From an uncultured Deferribacteres bacterium (GTDB lineage Bacteria > Zhuqueibacterota > JdFR-76 > DREG01): DNA of 64,000 bases. The notes under the pieces are model-generated. The model saw only the letters and a program-made list of their open reading frames with translations. It made no database searches and had not been told where the DNA came from. Within the stretch, counting starts at the first letter, position 1. Each line of letters begins with the position of its first letter. Of the stretch, positions 1 through 9,474 are shown piece after piece. The stretch lies in the NCBI GenBank assembly GCA_913009825.1, contig CAJVYQ010000001.1, positions 141,692 to 205,691 on the forward strand, in the 5' to 3' direction. A program made the translations under genes and the position numbers.

Positions 1-1684
1 TAATTTGTTGTTCGGCGAATCGTTCTATCACGGCATGCCTTAAGCCAAACGCGCTCAATAATCCTGCATCCCGGGGCACCAAAATTGTGTTGATGCCCAA
101 TCGCTCCGCCACGCCGCAGGAATGCTGCGCACCGGCGCCGCCGAAGGCGATTAATGCGTAATCGCCCGGATCATAACCTTTGCGCAGGGAAATACTACGG
201 ATGGCATCGGCCATGCGCTCATTGGCTATATGTAAAAATCCCTCCAGAATTGATTCCGTATCTGCCAGCTCTCCGGTCTTTTCGGCAATCGATTTTTTGA
301 TTGTCTCAATTTCAATTTTTGCTTTTTCAAAGTCGATGGGGATGTCAAATCGATTGGCATCCAATCTGCCCAACAGCAAGTTTACATCCGTCAGTGTCAG
401 CGGCCCCCCGGCGACGTAGCAGGCGGGACCGGGGCTGGCTCCCGCGCTTTCCGGCCCAACGCTCAATTTGGCGCCGTCAAAACCACAGATTGAACCGCCG
501 CCGGCCGCGACGCTTTCGATAGCCAGCGCCGTTGCCACAAGGTGTGCGTCACCCACTTCATGTTCGAAAAGATATTCAAAATCACCGTCGAAACGAGCCA
601 CGTCGGTGCTGGTTCCGCCCATGTCGAAGGTGATCACTTTTTCATAGCCGCTCTGTTTGCCGGCAAAGGCGGCGCCGACAACACCACCGGCCGGGCCGCT
701 TAACAAACTGTCTTTCGGATAAAATGAACCGGCCTGAATCAAACCGCCGGCACTGGTCAAAACATGCAGTTTACCGTTTTGAATCGGTTTTTGCACCCGC
801 TGTAAATATTGGTTGATCACCGGGGAAAGGTAGGCATTGACCACGGCCGTTTGGGCGCGCGGCAGAATTTTAATGAACGGCGCCGACGCGGAGGAACAGG
901 AAACGGTCCGAAATCCTCTGGTACGAAGAAATTCGGCCAGTTTTTCTTCATGAACCGGATTACGATAGCTGTGCATAAACGCAATAGCGGCAGCGCTAAT
1001 GCCGCGGTTTAACAACTCCGCAACAGGTTTTTCCAGGCCATTCAAATTTAACGGCTGCAAAACAGAGCCGTCCGCTTCAACCCGCTCCAAAACTTCTATA
1101 ACTTTGCTGTAAAGCGGCTTTGGTTTTACAATGTTCAGCGCAAACAGGTCCGGTCTTTGTTGCGTGCCGATCTCCAGCAAGTCGCCGAATCCTTTTGTGA
1201 TGAACAGGGCTACCGCTTCCCCCTTACGTTCCAGTAAAGCGTTTGTGCCGCGGGTCGTGGCAAGGCGTATGGAAATGGGGGGTAATTCTTGCTCGGCCGC
1301 GGTTTGGGTAACCAATTTTGCCGCCAGCACGGGAGCTTCATCCGGTGAAATGATTTCAAATACCGAAAGTGGAACAACATCTGCCGGGAGGGCCCGGGAA
1401 ATTTCTATGATTGATTTATCAGCATCGTAATCTGTGACAACAATTTCATCATGTTCCCGGTTCAGCAGTCGGAATTTGTACCCATTGATAAATCCGGATG
1501 GGGCCGACCATTTTCCCTTAATTAAAATACGCCGCGGTACCAAAATTTCTACAATGATCCCGCGCAGCGAACCGTTGCTCAGAACTTTTGCCCGCTTCAC
1601 CCTTCCGGCAGAATCCACAGCAAGGCAGTCCGTGAATGTGCCGCCGGTATCGATCAGAATTTGCCGGATTTTATCATTTTTCAT
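1..1684 (-). CDS. Hydantoinase/5-oxoprolinase family protein, HyuA type (3' end beyond window)
   Basis: The frame is open from an ATG at 1684 down to the window edge without a stop, so about 561 residues are visible and the C-terminus is missing. The N-terminus reads ILIDTGGTFTD, the ASKHA-type phosphate-binding loop of the HyuA N-terminal domain. Further in are ATTRGTNALLER, LSGPAGGVVGA and TFDMGGTSTDVARFDG, all hallmarks of the hydantoinase A/oxoprolinase family, and near the edge IAFGGAGAQHSCGVAE. Family members use ATP to open five-membered lactam rings (hydantoins, 5-oxoproline), usually with a HyuB subunit or domain that would lie to the left. Which ring is the substrate cannot be told from the sequence. 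The protein is cytoplasmic and no signal peptide is seen. Confidence 0.88.
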   Translation of the reverse strand, partial: MKNDKIRQILIDTGGTFTDCLAVDSAGRVKRAKVLSNGSLRGIIVEILVPRRILIKGKWSAPSGFINGYKFRLLNREHDEIVVTDYDADKSIIEISRALPADVVPLSVFEIISPDEAPVLAAKLVTQTAAEQELPPISIRLATTRGTNALLERKGEAVALFITKGFGDLLEIGTQQRPDLFALNIVKPKPLYSKVIEVLERVEADGSVLQPLNLNGLEKPVAELLNRGISAAAIAFMHSYRNPVHEEKLAEFLRTRGFRTVSCSSASAPFIKILPRAQTAVVNAYLSPVINQYLQRVQKPIQNGKLHVLTSAGGLIQAGSFYPKDSLLSGPAGGVVGAAFAGKQSGYEKVITFDMGGTSTDVARFDGDFEYLFEHEVGDAHLVATALAIESVAAGGGSICGFDGAKLSVGPESAGASPGPACYVAGGPLTLTDVNLLLGRLDANRFDIPIDFEKAKIEIETIKKSIAEKTGELADTESILEGFLHIANERMADAIRSISLRKGYDPGDYALIAFGGAGAQHSCGVAERLGINTILVPRDAGLLSAFGLRHAVIERFAEQQI

Positions 1685-1991
1685 GATGAACCGTTACCAC
1701 ACGGAATGCAAATGTCAAATGACGCAACAGGGATAAGTGCGTTCGTGCAATTGATGTTTTTGTGAATAAAATCATAACCGGCCGGTAGGGATTCGAGGCC
1801 TTGTAAATATTTATTGTTAAGATTAATTGGATGATTATTTACACTCCCCACCCGTGACCGTTCAACTTCAGAATGATCAAATTAGTCTGCGGGGGCCCGG
1901 TCAATCTCCCGCAGATTTCTTTTTTGCAATCCATCTGAACCAACAAATTCAGATAAAATACCGGAAAGAATCTACGGGAGGAAAATTATTT
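1685..1991. other. Intergenic gap with one hairpin
   Basis: No convincing gene is present. A GC-rich inverted repeat lies at 1886-1915 (arms TCTGCGGG and CCCGCAGA), followed on the plus strand by a T-rich tract. It lies just past the stop of pepD on the minus strand, where it is not followed by a U-run, so a terminator role is doubtful. Confidence 0.4.
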
Positions 1992-3446
1992 TTATGCCAG
2001 TTCTTTCAGTGTTTCTTTGAGGAAGTGCCAAAAATTTTCCACCGATGGGATATGCACCCGTTCATCCGGTGAATGAGGACTTTCGATCTGCGGCCCCAAT
2101 GAAATCATATCCATACCGGGATAATTTTCACCTATGATACCACATTCCAGGCCGGCATGAATAGCCTGGACTTCCGGCTTTTTGCCTGCCACCGTTTCAT
2201 ACGTCTTTTTCACAATGGTTAATATTTTTGAATCCAAATTGGGGGTCCAGCCCGGGTATCCTTCCGGCTGATCGACCTGCGCCTGCGCCAAATCAGCCAA
2301 GGCACACAGCATTTGCCGTGTGGCCTCCAGAGCAGAATTAACAGAACTACGGGTGCTGACACCAATTTCTATTTTATCGTCACCGGTTTTAATCGTAGCT
2401 AAGTTGGCGGAAGTTTCCACTAAATCCGGAATATCGGCGCTCATGTTCAGAACGCCGTGGGGCAGGGCGAAAAGGAAATTCAGCAGATTCTTTTGCGTCG
2501 TTTCGTCCATCATCTTTTTCGGTGAACCGTTCAATTCTTCGATGGTCAATTTAGCATTCTTTTCCACCGATTTGTATTCAAATCGGAGATCGGCAAAAGA
2601 AGTTCCCAAATCCTTTTTCATTGCGGCAAAATCGTCACCGGCAACAATTAGTTCTGCAAAAATTTCCCGCGGAATTGCGTTCCGCTTACTGCCGCCCTGA
2701 ATATCCGCAAGGCGAAATGAATATTTTTCCATGGCCGGCCACAACAACCGAACCATGAATTTGAGCGCATTCCCCCTGTTTTTATCAATATCGATACCGG
2801 AATGACCGCCTTTCAAACCGCTGACGGCAATTTTCACATACTTTCCGGTGAATGAGGTGTCGTTCTTCAAATCCAGCAAAAATTGCGTATCGGCACCGCC
2901 GGCACAACCGATGGTGAAAATTCCCTCCTCTTCGGAATCCAGGTTTAAAAAGACTTCACCTTTAAGGAAATCCGGTTTCAGCCGTGCAGCGCCGGTTAAG
3001 CCGGTTTCTTCATCAATGGTGAACAACAATTCCAACGGGCCGTGCACGACCGACGGATCCTCGCCAAGGGCCAGCGCCGCGGCCACACCGATTCCGTTAT
3101 CCGCGCCCAGCGTGGTTCCCTGCGCATACAGCCAATCGCCTTCCTGCCGCACCCTAATGGCATCTTTGGCAAAATCAAAATTCACATTGGAATTCTTTTC
3201 ACACACCATATCCAGATGGCCCTGCAGGATAACCGTCGCCGCCGACTCATGTCCCGGAGTTGCCGGTACACGCACAACAACATTCCCCACTTCATCCCGT
3301 TCATAACCAAAATTATGCTCTTTTGCATAAGAAACCACATAATCACCGGCGGCCTTTTCATGTTTCGATTCCCGCGGTATCTGCCGGATAGCATCAAAAT
3401 GTTTCCAAACTACCTGTGGTTTGAAATCTAATAAGTTAACAGACAT
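1992..3446 (-). CDS. pepD: Aminoacyl-histidine dipeptidase / cytosol non-specific dipeptidase (peptidase M20C)
   Basis: This 484-residue protein has the usual length and layout of PepD, a cytoplasmic di-zinc dipeptidase that cleaves unblocked dipeptides such as Xaa-His. The first metal ligand lies in LQGHLDMVCEKN (about residue 90), the bridging Asp in LGADNGIGVAAALAL (about 125), and the catalytic base and ligand in FTIDEETGLTGA (about 155). GLKGGHSGIDI begins the lid/dimerization domain, and a late His sits in IESPHSPDERVHIPS. The start ATG at 3446 has AGGAGGC upstream on the minus strand, a strong ribosome site. It is monocistronic between two gaps. With the nearby HyuA and M28 peptidase it points to peptide use. 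Confidence 0.95.
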   Translation of the reverse strand: MSVNLLDFKPQVVWKHFDAIRQIPRESKHEKAAGDYVVSYAKEHNFGYERDEVGNVVVRVPATPGHESAATVILQGHLDMVCEKNSNVNFDFAKDAIRVRQEGDWLYAQGTTLGADNGIGVAAALALGEDPSVVHGPLELLFTIDEETGLTGAARLKPDFLKGEVFLNLDSEEEGIFTIGCAGGADTQFLLDLKNDTSFTGKYVKIAVSGLKGGHSGIDIDKNRGNALKFMVRLLWPAMEKYSFRLADIQGGSKRNAIPREIFAELIVAGDDFAAMKKDLGTSFADLRFEYKSVEKNAKLTIEELNGSPKKMMDETTQKNLLNFLFALPHGVLNMSADIPDLVETSANLATIKTGDDKIEIGVSTRSSVNSALEATRQMLCALADLAQAQVDQPEGYPGWTPNLDSKILTIVKKTYETVAGKKPEVQAIHAGLECGIIGENYPGMDMISLGPQIESPHSPDERVHIPSVENFWHFLKETLKELA

Positions 3447-3891
3447 GTGAGCCTCCTGATTCGTTTTATGAACACATTATTGTGATTTTTCAATTTGCAG
3501 CCAAACCGCTTTGTTATAAATTCAGGTTAAAAAATATCAATGTTATACCAAACAATTCGCTTCAGGCGGGGGAATTTGAAATGACAACATGCTGATAGTC
3601 GCCAAATTTATTAAGTTCAAAATTGAGCGATTCTCCTGTTTTTGATCTTGTTATTGTTACTAAATGGGTTCTCATTTTTTAGTGTAAATCCTGTTGGCGA
3701 TTCAGCGAATCGCCCTACAATCGCTCAATTAATGTAAATATAAAACTTTCACTTTGTAAATACAAGTATCTTTCCCTGTAAAAAAGTTTTAATCCTTTAA
3801 ATTTAGTATTGCCTCTTAGTTAATCTGCATTTATATTTTTTACTTAATTTATTTGTTATCCGAGAAAACTGCACTGCAAAGGATTTATATT
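3447..3891. other. Intergenic gap holding a MITE-like repeat
   Basis: This is the divergent region between pepD and the glycosyltransferase. It holds a family-B inverted-repeat element (3621-3730) and AT-rich sequence that must carry both promoters. No gene is seen. Confidence 0.5.
3621..3730. repeat. MITE-like inverted repeat, family B (divergent copy)
   Basis: The ends AATTGAGCGATT and AATCGCTCAATT are exact reverse complements. An inner palindrome GGCGATTCAGCGAATCGCC lies near the right end. The same outer ends recur at 7984-8236, 29249-29400, 38545-38655 and 41450-41613, but the interior here differs from the three best copies. Confidence 0.6.
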
Positions 3892-5487
3892 ATGAGTGAC
3901 ATACAATTTTCATTTGTTTTTCCCATCCCGTCAAAAACCGTTTATACTACAGACAAACTGGAAAAAATGTTTTTTTCCGTTCTAAACCAAAACACGCCTC
4001 CCCAGCATATTTTTCTGCTGGACGGGAGCCCGGATAATCTGCTCGGCGACAGACTGTTTCATTTGGCCGAGACAAAAAACATCTTCTGTGAAATAGTTCC
4101 TGCGCAGTCTCAATTCCTGTCCGCTTTTGCCTTCACTCTGTCTAAAATTCAAACCAAACATTTTATTTTTACAGACAACGAAAAATCGCCTGTTTATTTC
4201 AATAAAAGCGCATCCGATCTTTACAGATGGGTTTGCCTGAGAAATCCCCAAACCGGCCTGTTTTACAGTGATTACGACCGTATCAGTCCCGATGGCAGCC
4301 GCGTTGAGGTCCATTTGCTCCCTTTCCACAAGAGCCGCGTACGGGATAACATGGATTTCGGCAACGTGTTTGTCATCGATACGGCAATGGCCCGGGAAGT
4401 CGGCGGATTCTCTTCCATATTTCCACGCGGGTATCTGTACGATTTTCGCCTGAAAATAGCAACCGATCACGATTTTCTGCTCATCAGTAACCGCTTCCAG
4501 GGAGTGCCTTACTCTGTTGAAGATTTGGGAAAAGCTCACAACGTCTTTGATTATTTGTTGAGCGGCAAAGATGTCCAGTTGGAAATGGAACAGATTATCA
4601 CAGATCATTTAAAACGCATTCAAGCTTATCTGCCTCCCGGCAACTGCAGGCATGAAATTACTTATTCTCCGGAAGAAGAAAAACAGTTCGAAGAATGTAT
4701 CGCCAGCGTAATTATTCCGGTTAACAACCGGCCGCAATTTATCGGCACCGCTATCGAAAGCGTTCTGCAGCAAACCGTGGAGCAGGTGGAGGTGATTGTT
4801 GTCATCAACGGCGGTGAAGACGATCCCACCATCGATGTGGTTAAAACATATCAGAGGGGCGGAGAGAAATTCAATCCGGATTTAGCGCCGGTCCGGTTAC
4901 TTGTTCACGATATCAACAATATCGGCCTCTGTTTGAACAGCGGTCTGAAAACGGCACGGGGTAAATTTTATGTTCAACTGGATTCCGATGACCGGCTTAA
5001 ACCGGACGCTGTGGAGAAACTGCTGCAGGTTTTCAAATCCGATCCTCATATCGGTATGGTGATCGGTTCTTATGAAGTCTGGCAATTGGAAGAAGACGGC
5101 AAATTTTTCAGGCGGGAGGACATTCCGGTGGTGACGCATGATGAATGGACGGAAGAAAACGGCCGTAATAATCTGCTGCGCATCAATGGCGCCGGCGCGC
5201 CCCGTTCTGCACACATCAAAGTACTCGCAGAGATGGGCTGGTTCAGTGTCAACGACATTCCCTATTCCCGCAACTACGGCGAGGATTACGAGATGGTGCT
5301 GAAAATTTCAGAAAGATACCGCATCGGCCGGGTCTGGCAGCCCATTTATGAAGTGGTGCGGCACAGCGGCGGCACGGATCATTCAATCGACCGGCAAACC
5401 ATCGACCGAAATGACAATGCCAAAGATGAGATGCGCCGGGAGGCTATTTTACGCCGGCAGACACTGAATAGCAAAAAAATTTCGTAA
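3892..5487 (+). CDS. Glycosyltransferase family 2 protein with two GT-A domains
   Basis: The chosen ATG at 3892 has AAAGGA eight bases upstream; a TTG 13 codons earlier has no such site. The 531-residue protein holds two nucleotide-sugar-binding domains in tandem. The first (about 1-240) has FTDNEKSPVY and FYSDYDRISPDG, the latter in the position of the DxD metal motif. The second (about 265-500) has SVIIPVNNRP, the DSDD metal site in VQLDSDDRLKP, and YGEDYEMVLK. Family 2 enzymes transfer sugars from NDP-sugars to glycans or lipids. There is no signal peptide or membrane helix, so it acts in the cytosol. Donor and acceptor are unknown. It stands alone rather than in a polysaccharide cluster. 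Confidence 0.85.
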   Translation: MSDIQFSFVFPIPSKTVYTTDKLEKMFFSVLNQNTPPQHIFLLDGSPDNLLGDRLFHLAETKNIFCEIVPAQSQFLSAFAFTLSKIQTKHFIFTDNEKSPVYFNKSASDLYRWVCLRNPQTGLFYSDYDRISPDGSRVEVHLLPFHKSRVRDNMDFGNVFVIDTAMAREVGGFSSIFPRGYLYDFRLKIATDHDFLLISNRFQGVPYSVEDLGKAHNVFDYLLSGKDVQLEMEQIITDHLKRIQAYLPPGNCRHEITYSPEEEKQFEECIASVIIPVNNRPQFIGTAIESVLQQTVEQVEVIVVINGGEDDPTIDVVKTYQRGGEKFNPDLAPVRLLVHDINNIGLCLNSGLKTARGKFYVQLDSDDRLKPDAVEKLLQVFKSDPHIGMVIGSYEVWQLEEDGKFFRREDIPVVTHDEWTEENGRNNLLRINGAGAPRSAHIKVLAEMGWFSVNDIPYSRNYGEDYEMVLKISERYRIGRVWQPIYEVVRHSGGTDHSIDRQTIDRNDNAKDEMRREAILRRQTLNSKKIS

Positions 5488-5685
5488 CTTTCAAGAAACT
5501 TAAAAAAATCGGGCCATCCGCCGGCCGCCGGAAAATGCCACAGAGAAAAAGGACTTTAACTTTTCCCGCCTTGCTTTTTTTCGATGGGATCAACAAGATA
5601 CACGGGATTTTATAATCCTGATTATTCTGTTAATCCCGCCAAAAAAACTAAAATGTTACAAAAAACCATATAACTGCGAGTGGCG

Positions 5686-7884
5686 TTACATCTCACCCTT
5701 CAAACCAACGGTGTAAGTGCGCATGGGCATCAAATTGCTTTCCATGGGCGCGTAGTTGTAGTTCAGTAAATTGTTCACACCCGCCTGCAGTGTCAGCCTG
5801 CCGAGCCGGTAAGAAACGCGAACATCCACAAATTTCATAGGCACCCGGTCGTTGATAGGATAAATCTTCACCGCCTCGACTCTACCGGCGAAACGGTAAT
5901 CGGCCTGAAAATGGAAAGCGCCGACCTTCAGCATGGATTTGATAGTGGCCAAAATCTTAGGACGATAAACCAGCGGTTCGTGATATTTCATATCCTCATG
6001 ATCCATGGCGGTGATGCTTGCCTGCAAACCGGGCGTGAAATCGACCCCCCATAAACTACCCGGATAGCTGAAATTGGTGGTCGCTTCAATCCCCCGTAAG
6101 CGGGTTCGGTCCAGGTTACGAAACTGAACCTGGCCGCGAATCAGATCCAGATGAGCTTCGATCATCTTCCAGTATTCGTTGTCAAACAGGGCGATATCCA
6201 GATTCCAGTTTTCCGATAAATACTGCCGGATTCCCACTTCGTACGCCCAGGATTTTTCGGCCTGCAGACCAGGATTGGCAACAATTCGGAAATTCATAAT
6301 AGTCAGTTCCAGAAAACGCTCCACAATGGTGGCGGCACGGAAACCGCTGCCAACGGAAGCCCGCAGATGAGTGGTTGCCCACGGTTGCCAATTCATGCCG
6401 AACCTGGGGCTGAATAAATCCTCCGCGAGACCGCCGAGCAATTGGTACCGATCGTAACGCAGGCCGAAAGTCAGGCGCAGATTCTCCCGCGCTTTCCATT
6501 CATCCTGCAGATATGGGCCGAGGAAAAAACCTTTGTGCGCGCCGAAAAACCGCGTGCTGCCGGCATCATGCTGAAATTGAAACCCGGCGGTTACCGTGTG
6601 CCCGGCTGCCGGCAGCCAGTCGGCCTGCAGCTCAAATCCTTGTCCGATGGCCGGGTTAAAATCAGCGCCTTCACCAAATTGATTGCCCATCAATGTGCGC
6701 ACCAGGGAAACACGGGCATTGACGGCAAATTTGGCCGAAAACGGGATGACCAGTTTAGAATACAGGGCTATTTCGTTGGTGTTGGCGTAATTGTCCAGAT
6801 TGGCCGGATCGACTTCGTAGGGATCATTCTGGCTTTTCCACTGCACAAAAAATCCCTGATAATTTTTATTGAACGCCCCATATCCGGTCCATTTGATACC
6901 GTTTTTGAAGCGGTAATTCAACTTTGTGGTCAGGTTGTATTTTTTGAAATCACCCAACTGCCGGTAACCGGTGGATTCGAATCGTCCGGCGGAGAGCCGG
7001 AAACCGAATTGGCTGAATTTTTTACTGTAGCTGATATCCTCGCGGTTGTAATACAGACGGTTCGGATCCGTCCAGCGCCATTCGTTAAAAGCCGGCGCGC
7101 CGTATTTACCGCCGGAAAATGAATACAGCAGCTTCCCCTTCGGCGAAGGATCTTTGGTTAAAATATTTACTACGCCGCCAAGCGCAGAGGCGCCCCACAG
7201 CGTGGAACCCGCCCCTTTCAAAATTTCAATCTGCTCGATATCCAGGGGAGGAAGCATATCCCAATTGAACTGCCCGGTATCGCTGGCGTAAACCGGGACG
7301 CCGTCCAAAAGCAGCAGCACTTTATTGCCGGCGCCAAATGTGTAACCGGTTGAACCGCGAATATTGATCTGATTGCCGATGAAATGGATGCCCGGTGTGG
7401 TTTCCAGCGCTTCAATAATATTGGTGGGATTTCTTCTTTTGATATCGGTCTCTGTTACAACCGACAGAGAAACCGGCGCCTGATCCAATCTTTGTTTGGT
7501 TTTGCCGGCAGACACCACAATGGGATCAAATTCGATGGGTGATTGTTTCAATTTAAAGGTAACGGAAGTGTACCGATCCGCTCGTACAACCACGTTGGTG
7601 ATGCTTACCGGGCGATAGCCCAGCATGGATGCCCTGAGGGTAAAAACTCCAGCCGGAACGCGTTCAATTAAAAAGTTGCCTTTCTGATCCGCACTGGCGC
7701 CCCGTAGGGTAGCCAAAATCTGAATATTGGCGCCAATGAGCGGTTCGCCGGTTTCCGCATCCGATATTTTACCGACAATTGTGCCGTTTGGTTTTGGCGC
7801 TGCGAAAAGGGAAAAAGTGCCGGCGAAAAAGACCAATCCAAAAAGGAAACAAAGGAATGCAGGTATTAAAATTTTTCTTTTCAT
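5686..7884 (-). CDS. TonB-dependent outer-membrane receptor with carboxypeptidase-regulatory-like domain
   Basis: The 732-residue protein begins with a signal peptide (basic MKRK, then a long hydrophobic stretch to about residue 28). A CarboxypepD_reg-like Ig domain follows (GTIVGKISDAETGEPLIGAN, about 35-115), then the plug domain (LDQAPVSLSVVTETDI, RGSTGYTFGAGNKVLLLLDG, GAGSTLWGASALGGVVNI, about 130-250) and a 22-strand-type barrel ending in VGLKGEM. Such receptors import siderophores, vitamins, metals or oligomers with energy from TonB-ExbBD. The domain order is typical of FCB bacteria. No SusD partner and no metal-specific neighbour is present, so the ligand is unknown. A lipoprotein and a T9SS-sorted protein lie upstream on the same strand, separated by a 670-bp gap. 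Confidence 0.92.
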   Translation of the reverse strand: MKRKILIPAFLCFLFGLVFFAGTFSLFAAPKPNGTIVGKISDAETGEPLIGANIQILATLRGASADQKGNFLIERVPAGVFTLRASMLGYRPVSITNVVVRADRYTSVTFKLKQSPIEFDPIVVSAGKTKQRLDQAPVSLSVVTETDIKRRNPTNIIEALETTPGIHFIGNQINIRGSTGYTFGAGNKVLLLLDGVPVYASDTGQFNWDMLPPLDIEQIEILKGAGSTLWGASALGGVVNILTKDPSPKGKLLYSFSGGKYGAPAFNEWRWTDPNRLYYNREDISYSKKFSQFGFRLSAGRFESTGYRQLGDFKKYNLTTKLNYRFKNGIKWTGYGAFNKNYQGFFVQWKSQNDPYEVDPANLDNYANTNEIALYSKLVIPFSAKFAVNARVSLVRTLMGNQFGEGADFNPAIGQGFELQADWLPAAGHTVTAGFQFQHDAGSTRFFGAHKGFFLGPYLQDEWKARENLRLTFGLRYDRYQLLGGLAEDLFSPRFGMNWQPWATTHLRASVGSGFRAATIVERFLELTIMNFRIVANPGLQAEKSWAYEVGIRQYLSENWNLDIALFDNEYWKMIEAHLDLIRGQVQFRNLDRTRLRGIEATTNFSYPGSLWGVDFTPGLQASITAMDHEDMKYHEPLVYRPKILATIKSMLKVGAFHFQADYRFAGRVEAVKIYPINDRVPMKFVDVRVSYRLGRLTLQAGVNNLLNYNYAPMESNLMPMRTYTVGLKGEM

Positions 7885-7983
7885 GGTCTGATTTTTTATC
7901 TGTTCTATAATGCAGAATTCAGGATGAAACTTGAAAATAGAAATTGGAAATCAACAAACAGAATCCTGAAATTAATATCTGAC

Positions 7984-8236
7984 TTGAGCGATTGTAAGGC
8001 GATTCGCTGAATCGCCAGCATAAATGTGTTTGTCGATTTGCACCCAAAAAACTTCCAAAGGTTCTAATCGGATCGGAAAATGGTAGAATTAATTTTCAAA
8101 TCATACAATATGTTGCTAATAATCCGGTAAAAAACTTTGGAAGTTTATTAAATCAACAGTATCATAAATTGCTATCAGCAATGAAAACCTATTTGGTTTC
8201 AGCATCAAGCTTAAAAACAAGAAAATCGCTCAATTT
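7984..8236. repeat. Inverted-repeat element with family-B ends
   Basis: The left end TTGAGCGATT (7984-7993) pairs with AATCGCTCAA (8224-8233). Next to the left end is the palindrome GGCGATTCGCTGAATCGCC, also found in the 3621-3730 copy. The 230-bp interior is AT-rich and has no long open frame. Confidence 0.5.
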
Positions 8237-8329
8237 AAGAGTAAAAAAAATGAAAATCCGTAACGCTTCAGTGTTTTGAAAAATTCTGTCTAACTCCCAT
8301 TTGAAGTGCGTAATTCATAATTGGTCATA

Positions 8330-8419
8330 CCTAACCTCCCCTAACTCCTCCTGGCAAAGAAGGGGAAATTCCTCCCTTTTACAAGGCCTGTCCTGAACTT
8401 GTCGAAGGGGGAGGTTAGG
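8330..8419. repeat. Palindromic element (CCTAACCTCCCC ends)
   Basis: CCTAACCTCCCC at 8330-8341 is the exact reverse complement of GGGGAGGTTAGG at 8408-8419. The interior also has complementary CCTCC and GGGG blocks, so the whole unit can fold into one long hairpin. No gene lies in it. Confidence 0.6.
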
Positions 8420-8552
8420 AGGGGCTGAATCCCATATTTTCAGGAAACTATCATGTTACAATCATCCTAATTTCCAACTTCAAAAAAATATTTTCCCTCA
8501 TCTTTTTAACGAAATCCGGACTTTACCCGAAATCAGAACATATCTCTTTAAC

Positions 8553-9374
8553 TTATTTGATCTGTATAATTTTCGACCAATCCGCATTAATATCCATGCC
8601 GGTAACGGTTTCGTTTTCATGCAGACGGATCGTTTTGGGCGTTCCGTCCGCTTCCTGCAGATAACCGATGGTTTGAAAATCTCCCAGTCCGCCTCTTTCC
8701 GGCAGCCAAAAGACGGCCAGATACCGAATGGTATTCCGGCTGTCCACCGGCAGTGTGTAATGATACGGATTTTTATCGATGCTGAAATCCATGGAATTCA
8801 GATAAACAAAATAGTCGATATCTTCCTCCGGCTTTTGAATATAAGCTGCAATAGCGGTGGCAAGTGTATTTTCCGGAAAAGGTCCGTTGAAATAAATGGT
8901 CCCTTTGATCGTGGCATCCCGGTTTACACGTTTTAAATTGGCCGGCAGTTTTGTCCTGAGGTACGGCTGTTCCGGAGTAATGTCAAATTCATAAACCGAC
9001 CAATCGAACTGTTCCTGATCAAAAAACGTTTTTAAGGTAAAAATGTCCGCCAGGTTGGATTTTGTCCCTTTGTTGTACCACCATAAACCCAGCGCCTGAT
9101 AATGGCCGTACGGCAGATAAATTTCCGTATAAACGGTGTCGTTGTCCAGCGGTATGCTGTTGGGGCTTAAAAATAGTTCGTTGATGGCATGAGGAGGAAA
9201 AACCGGAGCGACAAACAGGTAAACGCCTTCGGTGTTTTCCGGGATCTCTTTCGTGAGAAAAATAACATCAACGCCCAAAGTACCGGGCAGCGGTTTGATG
9301 CCCAAATCCGATTTGCAATTGAACTGAAGAAACAAAACAGAGGTTAGAAAAAAAAGGCCGGGAATTCTTTTCAC
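8553..9374 (-). CDS. Hypothetical lipoprotein
   Basis: I do not recognise a family. The 273-residue protein starts MKRIPGLFFLTSVLFLQFNC, a lipoprotein signal with a lipobox-like LQFNC; Cys20 would be lipidated and the protein anchored in an envelope membrane. The mature part looks beta-rich and could hold two Ig-like modules (about 30-145 and 150-270), each with a stretch like TIKGTIYFNGPFPENT. This suggests a surface-exposed or periplasmic binding protein. It lies between the TonB receptor and a T9SS-sorted protein on the same strand, with a hairpin separating it from the latter. Confidence 0.65.
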   Translation of the reverse strand: MKRIPGLFFLTSVLFLQFNCKSDLGIKPLPGTLGVDVIFLTKEIPENTEGVYLFVAPVFPPHAINELFLSPNSIPLDNDTVYTEIYLPYGHYQALGLWWYNKGTKSNLADIFTLKTFFDQEQFDWSVYEFDITPEQPYLRTKLPANLKRVNRDATIKGTIYFNGPFPENTLATAIAAYIQKPEEDIDYFVYLNSMDFSIDKNPYHYTLPVDSRNTIRYLAVFWLPERGGLGDFQTIGYLQEADGTPKTIRLHENETVTGMDINADWSKIIQIK

Positions 9375-9436
9375 TTGTAAAATCCGTTTGCTGTTTAAAA
9401 ATCTGCCGGGAACGTAAAAAACTTCCGGACAACATA

Positions 9437-9469
9437 AAACCTTCCAGGTTTTTAAAACCTGGAAGGTTT
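9437..9469 (-). terminator. Strong hairpin downstream of the T9SS-sorted protein
   Basis: AAACCTTCCAGGTTTT and AAAACCTGGAAGGTTT form a nearly perfect 16-bp inverted repeat with almost no loop. On the minus strand it begins 6 bases after the stop at 9475 and is followed by TTTATGTT, a weak U-tract. It is likely a terminator or 3' stabiliser. Confidence 0.55.
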
Positions 9470-9474
9470 AAGGT

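Larger units (their letters stand above)
7885..8552. other. Intergenic gap filled with inverted repeats
   Basis: There is no coding region. The gap carries a family-B type repeat (about 7984-8236) and a long hairpin (8330-8419), so most of its length is repeat sequence. The receptor promoter must lie just above 7884. Confidence 0.5.

Noticed and set aside
1827..2072. 81-codon plus-strand frame over the pepD end
   Set aside because: It is mostly antisense to pepD and has no independent support.
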